A DNA stretch of 64,000 bases from Candidatus Flexifilum breve (GTDB lineage: Bacteria; Chloroflexota; Anaerolineae; Aggregatilineales; Phototrophicaceae): positions 992,001 to 1,056,000 of the forward strand of contig JADKGC010000002.1 in assembly GCA_016717205.1 (NCBI GenBank), written 5' to 3'. Every line of letters begins with the position of its first letter. Position 1 is the first letter of the stretch. The notes below the pieces were generated by a model. That model saw only the letters and a list, made by a program, of their open reading frames with translations, was not told the DNA's origin and made no database searches. The position numbers and the translations under genes are program-made. This document shows positions 47,155 to 55,674 of the stretch, piece after piece.

Positions 47155-49098
47155 ATGTGCGGAATTTTTGGACAATTGCATCCCACGATCGCCGACCCCG
47201 CTCTCATCCACCGCATGGCCCGTCGTTTAGCGCACCGTGGCCCGGATGGTTACGGCATCCATCATGATGGGGTTTTGGCGTTTGGCGCTGGCCGACTCGC
47301 AATCATCGACCTCGGCGCGCCCGCCGGGGCCATCTTCAATGAAGACCGCTGTGTGAGCGTCGTCTTCAACGGAGAGATCTACAATTACAAGGCGCTCCGC
47401 GCCGAACTTGAACAGCTTGGGCATGTATTTGCCACTAAAACCGATACCGAAGTGATCGTCCACGGCTACGAGGCGTGGGGCGTGGATATGCTCACGCGGC
47501 TGCGCGGCATGTTTGCCCTCGGCGTGTGGGATCAAGCGAAGGCGCGGCTGCTGCTGGCACGCGATCGGCTGGGCGAAAAACCCCTGTACTATACGCGTCT
47601 CGACAGCGGCGAACTGTTGTTTGCGTCCGAAGCGAAAGCGCTGTTCGAGCATCCGGGTGTTATCCGCGGGGTGAATCACGCGGCGCTGCCCGCTTATCTG
47701 ACGCTCGGCTATGTGCCGCCGCCGTTGACGCTGTTTGCCGGGATCGAGAAGCTGTGCCCCGGCCAGTATCTGATCAGCGAACATGGGGCGCTGCGCAAAG
47801 GGTTGTACTGGCAGCCCACGGTCGATACCAGCCACGCGCCGGAGTATCCCGAAGCGGTCAAACTAGTGCGCGCCAAGCTGATCGAAACGGTCGAAGCGCA
47901 GATGATGAGCGATGTGCCCATCGGCGCATTCCTGAGCGGCGGCGTCGATTCGTCGGCGGTCGTGGCGATCATGGCGCAGGCAACTGGCCAGCCCGTGCAA
48001 ACCTTCACTGTTGGCTATGAGGCGGACGCGGGCACGCAGTATGACAAGAAATTCAATCAGGATGTGGAGTACGCGGCGGAAGTATCGCGGGCGCTCAAAA
48101 CCAAGCACCACCTGATCAAGCTGAAGGCCAACGATGGCGGCGTACTGGCCAGCCTCGTCACCCGGCTGATCTACATGCTCGACGAGCCGATCACCGATGC
48201 GACGGCTATCCTCAACGCGTATGTCTCAGCATTGGCGCGCATCAATCGCATCCCGGTGCTGCTGAGCGGCGATGGCGGCGACGAATTGTTCGCCGGGTAC
48301 AACCACTATGCAATGGATCAGGTGCTGGATCGCTACCTGAGTATCCCGCGGGTGCTGCGCGCCAGTGTGCTCACGCCGCTGCTGGAACGCCTGAACGGTC
48401 CGCACTTTGAGAATGCGCGCAAGCTGGCGAAGAAATCGCACAGCACCGACCCGGCACGGCGCTACCTCGAATGGCTGCGCTGGCTGGAACCGGAGCGCGG
48501 CGCGGAACTGCTGGCGCAGCCCGAAGGCGGCTTTGAAGCGGTGGCCGCGCTGCTGCGTCCGGTGCTCGCCGAACCGCGCCGCGCCACCTTCACCGACCGG
48601 ATCGCTTACGCGGATCTGCGTCTGCGCCTGCCTGAATACTGGAACTGCCGCGTCGACAAGATGTGCATGGCCATGAGCATCGAGTCGCGTGCGCCGCTGC
48701 AGGATTATCAACTGGCGGAACTGGCGCTCACGCTGCCGCTCAACTACAAGCTGCGCGACGGGCGCACGAAAGCCGTGTTCAAAGATGCGCTGCGCGGCTT
48801 GGTGCCGGAAAGTGTGCTCAAGCGTTCGAAGTGGGGCTTCAATCCGCCGACCTCGCGCTGGATGCGCACGCTGCTGCGTCCGCTGGTCGAGCAGACGCTC
48901 ACGCGCGAGCGGGTCGAGGCGGCAGGCGTGTTCCGCTATGACGTGGTGCAGCGCCTGATCCGTGAGCACATCCACGAGGAAAAGTACGAGATGCATGCGC
49001 TGTGGACGGTGCTGATCTTCCACCTGTGGCACGCGCAGTACATCGATGGGAGTATTGCGCCGCAGCCAATCACGGCGGACGAGGTGTACGCAGGGTAA
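47155..49098 (+). CDS. asnB: Asparagine synthase (glutamine-hydrolysing)
   Basis: 647 residues. N-terminal Ntn amidotransferase: Cys2 (nucleophile) in MCGIFGQLHP, RRLAHRGPDGYGIHHDG, VVFNGEIYNYKALRAEL, and DRLGEKPLYYT. The synthetase domain shows the ATP-PP loop AFLSGGVDSSAVVAIMA, LLSGDGGDELFAGYNHY and MSIESRAPLQDY. Typical of the AsnB family, whose members near flippases and methyltransferases often amidate sugars or peptide precursors in surface polysaccharide clusters. Whether this one makes free asparagine or modifies a glycan is not decidable here. A palindrome covers its -10. Confidence 0.94.
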   Translation: MCGIFGQLHPTIADPALIHRMARRLAHRGPDGYGIHHDGVLAFGAGRLAIIDLGAPAGAIFNEDRCVSVVFNGEIYNYKALRAELEQLGHVFATKTDTEVIVHGYEAWGVDMLTRLRGMFALGVWDQAKARLLLARDRLGEKPLYYTRLDSGELLFASEAKALFEHPGVIRGVNHAALPAYLTLGYVPPPLTLFAGIEKLCPGQYLISEHGALRKGLYWQPTVDTSHAPEYPEAVKLVRAKLIETVEAQMMSDVPIGAFLSGGVDSSAVVAIMAQATGQPVQTFTVGYEADAGTQYDKKFNQDVEYAAEVSRALKTKHHLIKLKANDGGVLASLVTRLIYMLDEPITDATAILNAYVSALARINRIPVLLSGDGGDELFAGYNHYAMDQVLDRYLSIPRVLRASVLTPLLERLNGPHFENARKLAKKSHSTDPARRYLEWLRWLEPERGAELLAQPEGGFEAVAALLRPVLAEPRRATFTDRIAYADLRLRLPEYWNCRVDKMCMAMSIESRAPLQDYQLAELALTLPLNYKLRDGRTKAVFKDALRGLVPESVLKRSKWGFNPPTSRWMRTLLRPLVEQTLTRERVEAAGVFRYDVVQRLIREHIHEEKYEMHALWTVLIFHLWHAQYIDGSIAPQPITADEVYAG

Positions 49099-49103
49099 AG
49101 GCC

Positions 49104-49182
49104 CAACCCACCACCAGCCCCTCCCCAAACCGAGTTTGTTTTCGTAGGGACGCGCAACGGCGCGTCCGTTACACGTCCCTAC
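49104..49182. repeat. Truncated CCCACC repeat and GTAGGGAC...GTCCCTAC element
   Basis: 49104-49127 is a damaged CCCACCACCAGCCCCTCCCC copy. 49144-49182 has arms GTAGGGAC and GTCCCTAC with one palindrome CGCGCAACGGCGCG. It lies between the convergent asnB and dihydropyrimidinase genes. Confidence 0.75.
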
Positions 49183-49199
49183 GATACTAGAATTCCAGC

Positions 49200-50675
49200 T
49201 TACAGCACAGGCGCATACGGCGCGCGCGGGACGTATTTGCCGCTGCCGTTGACGCCGTGCCAGCCGTTCTCGTCGAGCAGGCACACGCCGCGCTGGTACA
49301 CGATCACCGGCACGCCTTCCACTTCCGTCCCTTCGAACAGGTTGTAGTCGCAGCGCATGTGATGCGTCTTGGCGCTGAGGACGTGCTTCTTGTGCGGGTC
49401 CCACACGCAAATATCCGCATCCGAACCGACCGCAATCGTGCCCTTCTTCGGGTACATGCCGAAGATGCGCGCGGGGTTGGTGCAGTTGAGTTCGACGAAG
49501 CGCTGCGGCGTCAGCTTGCCGCCGTTCACGCCCGCGTGCCACAGCATGACCATGCGGTCTTCGATGGCGGGGAGGCCATTCGGGATCTTGGCGAAGTTGC
49601 CCTTGCCGAGTTCCTTGCCGGGACGGCGGTAGGTCGGATCCTGCGCTTCATAGGCCGCCCATTCGCCGCCGTTGTGCGCCGCCGCCCATTCCTGCCACGG
49701 ACCGACGCCGCCTTCAAACCAGAAATCGCAGTGATCCGTGCTCACGACCTGCAGCGTACCATCTTTGACCGCCTGCCACAGCACCTTCTGATCGTGCTTG
49801 GTGCGGATGGGCGGCGAGCACACATACTTCGAGCCGTGGAAGTTGGGCTGCGCCATGTGTTCATCGACGGTCATGAAGAAGTACTGCACGCACGTTTCGC
49901 CCATCACCGGGTAGCCGAGCGCGCGCCCCCGCCGCAGCGCTTCGACGGCGCCTTCGTTGGTCATGTGCACGACGTACAGCGCGCAGCCGCTCTGTCCGGA
50001 CATCATCACCGCGCGGTTGGTCGCTTCCGCTTCGACTTCCGCCGGGCGGGACGCCGCATGGTAGACCGGGTCGGTCTTGCCCTCTTCGAGCAGCTTCTTG
50101 GTGAGTTCGACCACGACATCGCCGTTTTCGGCGTGCACCATGACGATCATGCCGTTCTTTTCCGCCTGCTGCATGGCGCGGAACAGCGTCGCATCGTCCA
50201 CCTGATACACGTTCTTGTAAGCCATGAACAGCTTGAGGCTGGTGATGCCTTCTTCGACCATCGTCGGGATTTCGGCCATCACGTCTTCGCGCAGGTCGGT
50301 GATCGCCATGTGGAAGGCATAGTCGATTTGCGCCAGCTTGGCCTTCTGCTGCCATTCCTTGAGGCCATCGTGCAGCGAACCGCCCTTGGGCTGGATCACA
50401 AAGTCGATGTGCATGGTCGTGCCGCCGTAGGCCGCCGCTTTGTGCCCGGTGTCGAAGTCGTCGTTGCTGTACGTGCCGCCGAACGACAGATCGAGGTGGG
50501 TGTGGACGTCAATACCGCCGGGCAGCAGGTACTTGCCCGTACAGTCGACGACGGTGTGGCCGTCGGTGGGGATGTCCCGCCCGAGCAGCGTGACGATTTC
50601 GCCTTCGACCAGCACATCGGCGCGGGTCATTTCGCCCGCGGTGATGACTGTCCCGTATTTAAAGACTGTTCCCAT
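49200..50675 (-). CDS. hydA: Dihydropyrimidinase / hydantoinase
   Basis: 491 residues of the cyclic amidohydrolase family. Opens 5,6-dihydrouracil or hydantoin rings. The metal-binding GGIDVHTHLDLSFGG (two His), carboxylated Lys in EEGITSLKLFMAYKNVYQVDD, MIVMVHAENGDVV (His), YVVHMTNEGAVEAL (His) and VVSTDHCDFWFE (Asp) complete the binuclear zinc site. GGTYSNDDFDTGHKAAAYGGTT and the C-terminal GMYPKKGTIAVGSDADICVWDP are typical of D-hydantoinases. An F420-type oxidoreductase of the CPS_4043 group lies upstream on the same strand, with a four-helix-bundle gene between. Other pyrimidine-degradation genes are not in the window. Confidence 0.94.
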   Translation of the reverse strand: MGTVFKYGTVITAGEMTRADVLVEGEIVTLLGRDIPTDGHTVVDCTGKYLLPGGIDVHTHLDLSFGGTYSNDDFDTGHKAAAYGGTTMHIDFVIQPKGGSLHDGLKEWQQKAKLAQIDYAFHMAITDLREDVMAEIPTMVEEGITSLKLFMAYKNVYQVDDATLFRAMQQAEKNGMIVMVHAENGDVVVELTKKLLEEGKTDPVYHAASRPAEVEAEATNRAVMMSGQSGCALYVVHMTNEGAVEALRRGRALGYPVMGETCVQYFFMTVDEHMAQPNFHGSKYVCSPPIRTKHDQKVLWQAVKDGTLQVVSTDHCDFWFEGGVGPWQEWAAAHNGGEWAAYEAQDPTYRRPGKELGKGNFAKIPNGLPAIEDRMVMLWHAGVNGGKLTPQRFVELNCTNPARIFGMYPKKGTIAVGSDADICVWDPHKKHVLSAKTHHMRCDYNLFEGTEVEGVPVIVYQRGVCLLDENGWHGVNGSGKYVPRAPYAPVL

Positions 50676-50691
50676 GTTTGTCTCCTTTGTT

Positions 50692-50768
50692 GAAAAGTAA
50701 CGAGTAATGAGTGATGAGTAATGAGGCGAAACGCTGCCTACTCACCTGTTATGCTACCCATTACCCGA
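50692..50768. repeat. AGTAATGAGTGATGAG repeat (left bracket of four-helix gene)
   Basis: AAAGTAACGAGTAATGAGTGATGAGTAATGAG followed by CTACTCACC and CCCATTACCC. It is inverted with respect to the copy at 51131-51160. Confidence 0.75.
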
Positions 50769-51137
50769 TTTCCTTTGTCTCTCGACTGAGGCACGTAAAC
50801 CGCCAATAACGCGGCCTACTTCCTCTGCCTGCTTCATAAGTAGATCGAATTGAGCTTTCGTCAGATAACCGATGTCAAAAGCAACATACAACTGTGAACG
50901 TACCTCAGCACAAGATGCTTTCGCAATGCACAAGAATCGGTAGAAATCACCCGGATTACCGCGTTCGTAACCCTCGGCAACGTTGGACATGATCGAAACA
51001 GCCGCCCGCTGTATCTGTCCAGCCAAACCGAAATCCCGTGCGAACCGTTCCTCACGAGTCATCTCGTAGATAGCTTTCGTCAATTGTCGCGCTTTTTGCC
51101 ACGCAATCAAATCTTCGAAGCGCTCAATCTGACTCAT
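50754..51137 (-). CDS. Four-helix-bundle protein (TIGR02436 / 23S rRNA intervening-sequence-type)
   Basis: 127 residues with the family pattern ERFEDLIAWQKARQLTKAIYEMT, FGLAGQIQRAAVSIMSNVAEGYERGNPGDFYRFLCIAKASCAEVRSQLYVAFDIGYL and a final coiled helix KQAEEVGRVIGGLRAS. Members were first noted as proteins encoded by intervening sequences in 23S rRNA genes; others accompany diversity-generating retroelements (Avd-like) or repeats. Here both the start and stop codons fall inside copies of an AGTAATGAG repeat in inverse orientation. No reverse transcriptase is near. The gene interrupts the hydantoinase-oxidoreductase pair, which suggests insertion. Confidence 0.9.
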   Translation of the reverse strand: MSQIERFEDLIAWQKARQLTKAIYEMTREERFARDFGLAGQIQRAAVSIMSNVAEGYERGNPGDFYRFLCIAKASCAEVRSQLYVAFDIGYLTKAQFDLLMKQAEEVGRVIGGLRASVERQRKSGNG

Positions 51138-51160
51138 CACTCATTACTCATCACTTACTT
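51131..51160. repeat. CTCATCACTCATTACTCATCACTTACTT repeat (right bracket)
   Basis: Inverse complement of the AGTAATGAGTGATGAG copy at 50692-50724. It contains the start codon of the four-helix gene and ends at the stop codon of the oxidoreductase gene. Confidence 0.75.
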
Positions 51161-52156
51161 GAAGCGCGGCAGCACGTGCTGCGCGTATTCTTCGACGATG
51201 CGTTCTTCGTCGCCGCACATCAGGTAAATGTTGAACTGCGTCACGCCGACGCTTTCCAGTTCGCGCATCTTGGCGACCTGCGCGTCGACATCGCCGAGTA
51301 CGCCGAAGCTGTCGATGATCTCATTGCTGATGAAACCGAGGTGATCGGCGTTCTTGTCGGCGTGGTGGCGATAGTCGTAGCCCTTGCGCCCTTCGATGTA
51401 GTCGGTGAGGCGCTTGGGGACGGATCCGCCTTCCTTGCCGTAGCGTTCGACCAGATCGGCGACGTGGTTGCCGACCATCGCCGGGAACCAGCGGGTGTTG
51501 GCGCGCGCCGTCGCCATGTCGCCGACCCACACGGGCGCGGCGGACATCACGTTGAAGGTGGACATATCGCGGCCAGCGGCCTTGCCCGCTTCCAGCGCCT
51601 GATCGGTGAACCACTTGACGAGGAACGGATCGGCGAGCTGGATGATCAGGCCGTCGGCGTGCTGTCCGGTCGCGGTGAGGGCTTTCGGGCCATAGGCGGC
51701 ATACCACACGGGCAGATCAAGGCCGGGCGCCCACGGAATTTGCACGGGGGCGAGATCCTGCTCGTACTGCACGCTCTCGCCCTTCACCATCTTCTTGACC
51801 GCATCGCCGAATTCGACCAGCGTTTCGATGGTCAGCGGCTTCTGCCCGAGCACACGCCGCGAACTGTCGCCGCGCCCCGCGCCCATCACGACGCGCCCGC
51901 CGCTCTGAATCGCCAGCGTCGACCACAGGCTGGCCTGCACCGACCAGTCGCGCACGCCGGGGTTGGTCACGCACGTGCCAAACTTAATCTTTTCGGTGTG
52001 TTCGGCGCACATCGCCATCGTGACGAAGCATTCGCGCCACAACACATGGGAATCAAAAAACCAGGCATGCGTGAAACCGGCTTGCTCCGCCATCTGGACG
52101 AGCTTCACGGTGCGCTTGGGATCAATATCACCTTTAAATGTAATTGCGAATTCCAT
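51155..52156 (-). CDS. LLM-class F420-type oxidoreductase, CPS_4043-like
   Basis: 333 residues. Luciferase-like barrel beginning EFAITFKGDIDPKRTVKLVQMAEQAGFTHAWFFDSHVLWRECFVTMAMCAEHT, then KFGTCVTNPGVRDWSVQASLWSTLAIQSGGRVVMGAGRGDSSRRVLGQKP, LPVWYAAYGPKALTATGQHADGLIIQLADP and a C-terminal MRELESVGVTQFNIYLMCGDEE. I recall this as the CPS_4043 subgroup (TIGR03842), often near hydantoinase or dihydropyrimidinase genes, as here. A pyrimidine- or hydantoin-related redox role is inferred. ATG chosen with AAAGGG upstream; the longer frame reads back into a repeat. Confidence 0.88.
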   Translation of the reverse strand: MEFAITFKGDIDPKRTVKLVQMAEQAGFTHAWFFDSHVLWRECFVTMAMCAEHTEKIKFGTCVTNPGVRDWSVQASLWSTLAIQSGGRVVMGAGRGDSSRRVLGQKPLTIETLVEFGDAVKKMVKGESVQYEQDLAPVQIPWAPGLDLPVWYAAYGPKALTATGQHADGLIIQLADPFLVKWFTDQALEAGKAAGRDMSTFNVMSAAPVWVGDMATARANTRWFPAMVGNHVADLVERYGKEGGSVPKRLTDYIEGRKGYDYRHHADKNADHLGFISNEIIDSFGVLGDVDAQVAKMRELESVGVTQFNIYLMCGDEERIVEEYAQHVLPRFK

Positions 52157-52194
52157 GTTTAACCCTTTCTCTGTGATAAGCCGCTTTGTGTTTA

Positions 52195-52279
52195 AGGACT
52201 GAGGGCCAAGGACTGAGGACTGAGTGACAAACAAAACTATTGCAGTTACTCAGTCCTAAAAGGCTCAGTCCTCAGTCCT
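52195..52279. repeat. AGGACTGAG...CTCAGTCCT inverted repeat
   Basis: Left arm AGGACTGAGGGCCAAGGACTGAGGACTGAG, right arm CTCAGTCCTAAAAGGCTCAGTCCTCAGTCCT. This is the intergenic counterpart of the copy inside the GT39 gene at 15508-15660. Confidence 0.9.
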
Positions 52280-52282
52280 GTT

Positions 52283-54070
52283 TTATGAATTCGTCGGGAT
52301 GACCATCTCGCCGGGGGCGAACACGTCGAGCACGCCGTTGCCGACGACCATGTACCCGTTATCGCCTTCGGAGAGCGCCGCGCCGCCAAAATCCAGCACG
52401 ATCAGCCCATTGGTGCTGCGGGCATCGACCAGCGCGCCCATCGACGGCTCAATCGTCACAATCACATTGTCATTGAGCGCCACTACGGGCAGTTCGGGAT
52501 GCGCGTAGGCCAGCGAGAACAGCCGACCATAGCGATTATCATCCAGCACGCTCGGTTCGACGTTCGCATAGAACAGACCCAGACCGGGGCGAATCTCCGT
52601 ATTGCCGAGGATGAACGAGCCCTGCGTCGCCGCTTCGATCAGCACGTCGTCGTCGCTGTCGTAGGGGGTCGGCGCATGGGCGGAATAGAACATGCCCGCT
52701 GCCGCCGAAGCCGCGTCATCCATCATCAGCATCGAGCCGCCTTCCCAGGCCGCGCGCAGCGGTTCGAGCTGCTCCACGTCGATTAGCGACTGGTCGCCCG
52801 CGTGCACGATGATCATGCCGTAGCCCGTCAGATCGGGCAGCGCGTCGCCCGCCGCCAACTGGATCACTTCCACCGCTGACCCCTCGTACAGTTCGGCCAC
52901 GTCCGCCGCGTCGTCGTCATCCGCATAGGCGGTGATGATAGCAACCGCGTTCGCAAAACTTCCGGCTTCTTCTGCCACAATCTCGGTCAAATTGCTGTGC
53001 AGCATCAACATACCCGCGCCCTGCGGCACATCAAACGCCGTCGTCCAGTCCCGGTTGATTGTGCCCGTCGCGTTGACCCACGAGGGCTGGAGCTCATCTA
53101 GGCTGTAGCCGAATTCGCCGGGAGCGAGCACATGCACGAGCACATTACGCACGCTGAGCACGCCGCCCACGTAGCTGGCACTCTCCGCCGCGCCGAGCGT
53201 CTCCGCATCAAAGACGGCCGCGCCATACACGCCGAACACGCTCCCGAAGGTCGCGTTATTGAGCACCAGCCCGCCCGTGAAGCTGTCCACGCCGACGCCG
53301 AGATGCGGCACATCCGGCTGCACAATCGTGTTGAGCAGGCGGGCGAGGCGCGCGCGTTCCCAGAAGTGCTGTTCGAGGACGACGTTCGTCGGGCCGAAGT
53401 CGAGGCCGCGGCGCGGCACAGTTTCGCCATTGAAGTCGGCATCTTCGCCGTTCCAAATGTCGACCGCGCCTTCGTTCAAGCCGGTTTCGGGGCCAAAGTC
53501 GCCGAGGTAGCCGCCGATCATCGTCCATGACAGAATCGCGAGACCGGCGCTGTTGCCGCCCATTGGCACGCCGTCCACGAACGCCGCGCGCATCGCTTCT
53601 TCGATCGGCGTGCCTGCGACGATCTGCATCGCCCACGTCTGATCGCCACCGAGGAAGTAGATGCCCGCGAGATCGTCGTCAAAATAGTCGAGCGCGATTT
53701 CCACCTGCACGGATTCGCGGGTGTAGAATGGCGGCACGACCACGTGACAGCTCAGTTCTTCCGGCGCGAGTTCACTGCACGCGTCTTCAAGCTGACGGCG
53801 GCGGTTCTCCGCGGCCAGTTCGTTATCGACCAGTTCCTCTTCCGTCTGCGCCACCGGGTTGTAGGTGTAGGCATACGGCATCATCAGGATGTAGACGCGG
53901 TCGGTGTCCAGCGTCAGCGCATGGTCAATCGCCTGCTGCGCGAAACCGGGGAACGTTTCGACATAAAAGCCGCCGATGGGGATCAGCGTCGTGCCTGCCC
54001 CCTCTTGCGCGCTTACGCCGAAGGCTGTCAGGAGAATCAATAGAAGCGAGAACAAAAGGATCTTGCGCAT
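52283..54070 (-). CDS. Secreted cyanophycinase-like (peptidase S51) protein with C-terminal extension
   Basis: 595 residues. Signal peptide RKILLFSLLLILLTAFGVSA then mature QEGAGTTL. The S51 core (about 25-290) has LIPIGGFYVE, a conserved GIYFLGGDQTWAMQ, the nucleophile Ser in VPMGGNSAGLAILS, and GLDFGPTNVVLEQHFWERARLARLLN, matching exported cyanophycinase homologues, which cleave beta-linked dipeptides from cyanophycin. A second half (about 340-595) holds a glutamine-amidotransferase-like fragment (GYGMIIVHAGDQSLIDVEQLEPLRAAWEGGSMLMMDDAAS) and a terminal all-beta domain. Typical cyanophycinases are about 270-400 residues. The substrate is inferred; no cyanophycin synthetase gene is present in the window. 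Confidence 0.82.
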   Translation of the reverse strand: MRKILLFSLLLILLTAFGVSAQEGAGTTLIPIGGFYVETFPGFAQQAIDHALTLDTDRVYILMMPYAYTYNPVAQTEEELVDNELAAENRRRQLEDACSELAPEELSCHVVVPPFYTRESVQVEIALDYFDDDLAGIYFLGGDQTWAMQIVAGTPIEEAMRAAFVDGVPMGGNSAGLAILSWTMIGGYLGDFGPETGLNEGAVDIWNGEDADFNGETVPRRGLDFGPTNVVLEQHFWERARLARLLNTIVQPDVPHLGVGVDSFTGGLVLNNATFGSVFGVYGAAVFDAETLGAAESASYVGGVLSVRNVLVHVLAPGEFGYSLDELQPSWVNATGTINRDWTTAFDVPQGAGMLMLHSNLTEIVAEEAGSFANAVAIITAYADDDDAADVAELYEGSAVEVIQLAAGDALPDLTGYGMIIVHAGDQSLIDVEQLEPLRAAWEGGSMLMMDDAASAAAGMFYSAHAPTPYDSDDDVLIEAATQGSFILGNTEIRPGLGLFYANVEPSVLDDNRYGRLFSLAYAHPELPVVALNDNVIVTIEPSMGALVDARSTNGLIVLDFGGAALSEGDNGYMVVGNGVLDVFAPGEMVIPTNS

Positions 54071-54153
54071 GGGGTGAACCTTTAAGTGATATTCGATGCG
54101 ATTTGAGTGTAACCTTGCGCACATTATATTGCCAAACGAGAGGCGGTGGGACG

Positions 54154-54942
54154 ATGGATGTGGGACAGATTCGCGCCTTGTATGACCAGCAGCAGCGCAT
54201 CGATATTCGCTACCCCGGTACGCGCCGGGAAGCGACCGAGCACGTCGTCCGCGTGATCGAGCCGGAGCGCGGCGCGGTGATCTATTCGCAGTTGGACGCG
54301 GCCAACGCCGACGCGGTGATTGCGCAGGAGATCGCGCATTTTACAACGCTCGGCCTGGCTGACGAGTTCGAGTGGAAGCTGTTCGGGCACGATCAACCCG
54401 CCGATCTGCGCGAACGGTTGATCCGCCACGGCTTCGAGGTCAATGAGCCCGCCGACGCCGTCATGGCGCTCGACCTCAGCGAACTGCCGCCGAAGCTGGC
54501 GCAGCCTGTGACGCACGATGTGCGCCGCGTCACCGACGAACGCGGTCTGGCTGATATCTATGCGGTGATCGAAGCGGTCTGGCCGGAAGAGGATCACAGC
54601 GTGGCGCAGCGGAACAAAATCACGCTGCTGCGTGAGCACCCCGAGTCGATCAGCATGTACGCCGCTTATGTGGAGGGTCAGCCGGTCTGCGAGGGGTGGA
54701 TTGATTTTCCGGAGACGGACTTCGCCGGGTTGTGGGGCGGCGCGACGCTGCCGGAGTATCGCAATCGCGGTCTGTACACGGCGCTGGTCGCGGTGCGGGC
54801 GCAGGAGGCGCAGCGGCGCGGCTATCGCTTCCTGACGATTGATGCCAGCCCGATGAGCCGCGCCGTGCTGGAAAAGCAGGGCTTCGTCGTGATCGCGTCC
54901 GCGTGGGAGTGCAATTATCGAGGCGCAGCGGCGGCGCGCTGA
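54154..54942 (+). CDS. GNAT-family N-acetyltransferase
   Basis: 262 residues. The N-terminal half (about 1-125) is a divergent GNAT-like fold (EPERGAVIYSQLDAANADAVIAQEIAHFTTLG). The C-terminal half has the acetyl-CoA loop GATLPEYRNRGLYTALVAVRAQEAQRRGYRFLTIDASPMSRAVLEKQGFVVI, the R/Q-x-x-G-x-G/A pattern being R-N-R-G-L-Y. A two-domain tandem arrangement as in some antibiotic or tRNA acetyltransferases; the substrate is unknown. The ATG is 83 bases from the start of the divergent cyanophycinase-like gene; TATATT lies 27 bases upstream. An upstream in-frame extension is antisense to that gene and was ignored. Confidence 0.85.
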   Translation: MDVGQIRALYDQQQRIDIRYPGTRREATEHVVRVIEPERGAVIYSQLDAANADAVIAQEIAHFTTLGLADEFEWKLFGHDQPADLRERLIRHGFEVNEPADAVMALDLSELPPKLAQPVTHDVRRVTDERGLADIYAVIEAVWPEEDHSVAQRNKITLLREHPESISMYAAYVEGQPVCEGWIDFPETDFAGLWGGATLPEYRNRGLYTALVAVRAQEAQRRGYRFLTIDASPMSRAVLEKQGFVVIASAWECNYRGAAAAR

Positions 54943-54994
54943 ATGAATTCGAGCGGGTGGCCATCGAGGTCGCACCCGCCGAGCAGACGGCGGT

Positions 54995-55444
54995 CTATTT
55001 CTTGAACGGCGAGCGGGAGATGCTCTCTTCAGTGGCCGCGTAGTCGAGGTTACGCAGCGTTTCGTCCACCGACTTCAGAAAGTCGATGCCTTCGGTGACG
55101 GTGGGGAACGAGCGGTAGCGCGCCCCGACGATCTGATGGCCGATGTTGGCGAAGAACTGATCGATGGCGTTCTTCGGGATATAGATTGACCAGCCCACCC
55201 GCTGATGGCGGAGCTGCTGCGCAATGGTCTGCGCGTCCTTGAACGTCATTTCATTTTTGGACATGCGCCGCGCGTCGGTGATGGTGTGTACCAGCGGGCC
55301 GCCTTCGCCCAGGATTTCGTTGGCTTTGTCACGCATGGTCATTGACTCATCCAGATAGCCGACCAGATCGGCGCGTGAGATCACGCCGTCATAAGCGATA
55401 AGCAGCAGCCGATTCTCGATAATCCAGGATACACGGTACGGCAT
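54995..55444 (-). CDS. SpoIIAA-like (STAS-fold) protein
   Basis: 149 residues. PYRVSWIIENRLLLIAYDGVISRADLVGYLDESM resembles the first strand-helix unit of SpoIIAA-like domains, followed by VHTITDARRMSKNEMTFKDAQTIAQ and a WSIYIPKNAIDQFFANIGHQI strand-helix unit, then RYRSFPTVTEGIDFLKSVDETL. The family is soluble, often lipid- or protein-binding, with no enzymatic residues known. The assignment rests on fold pattern only. Convergent with the GNAT gene (52-base gap). Confidence 0.65.
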   Translation of the reverse strand: MPYRVSWIIENRLLLIAYDGVISRADLVGYLDESMTMRDKANEILGEGGPLVHTITDARRMSKNEMTFKDAQTIAQQLRHQRVGWSIYIPKNAIDQFFANIGHQIVGARYRSFPTVTEGIDFLKSVDETLRNLDYAATEESISRSPFKK

Positions 55445-55674
55445 GGTTGAGTCCTTTCCCCTATCGTCTGATCATATACCGGACTCTTCTGGCAAAAGCT
55501 TTAGACTAAGTCGGAAACTGCTATACATGACAAGCAAAAATTCATGCTTCGGGTACGGGTTGGTCCGTTTGATGGAACGCCCTGTCAGGCATTCGCCGCT
55601 GACTACCTTACCCCAAATCTGACAGGGTAGGTTTTTAAGTATAGGTATGAGGCTATTTCACACGTCAGTTAGGG

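Noticed and set aside
5628..49182. Repeated palindromes considered as a CRISPR array
   Set aside because: Copies are scattered over 44 kb, vary in sequence, and lack regular spacers and cas genes.
53527..54153. 209-codon in-frame extension upstream of the GNAT gene
   Set aside because: It runs antisense through the conserved core and signal peptide of the cyanophycinase-like gene and resembles no protein; the ATG at 54154 begins the recognisable fold.
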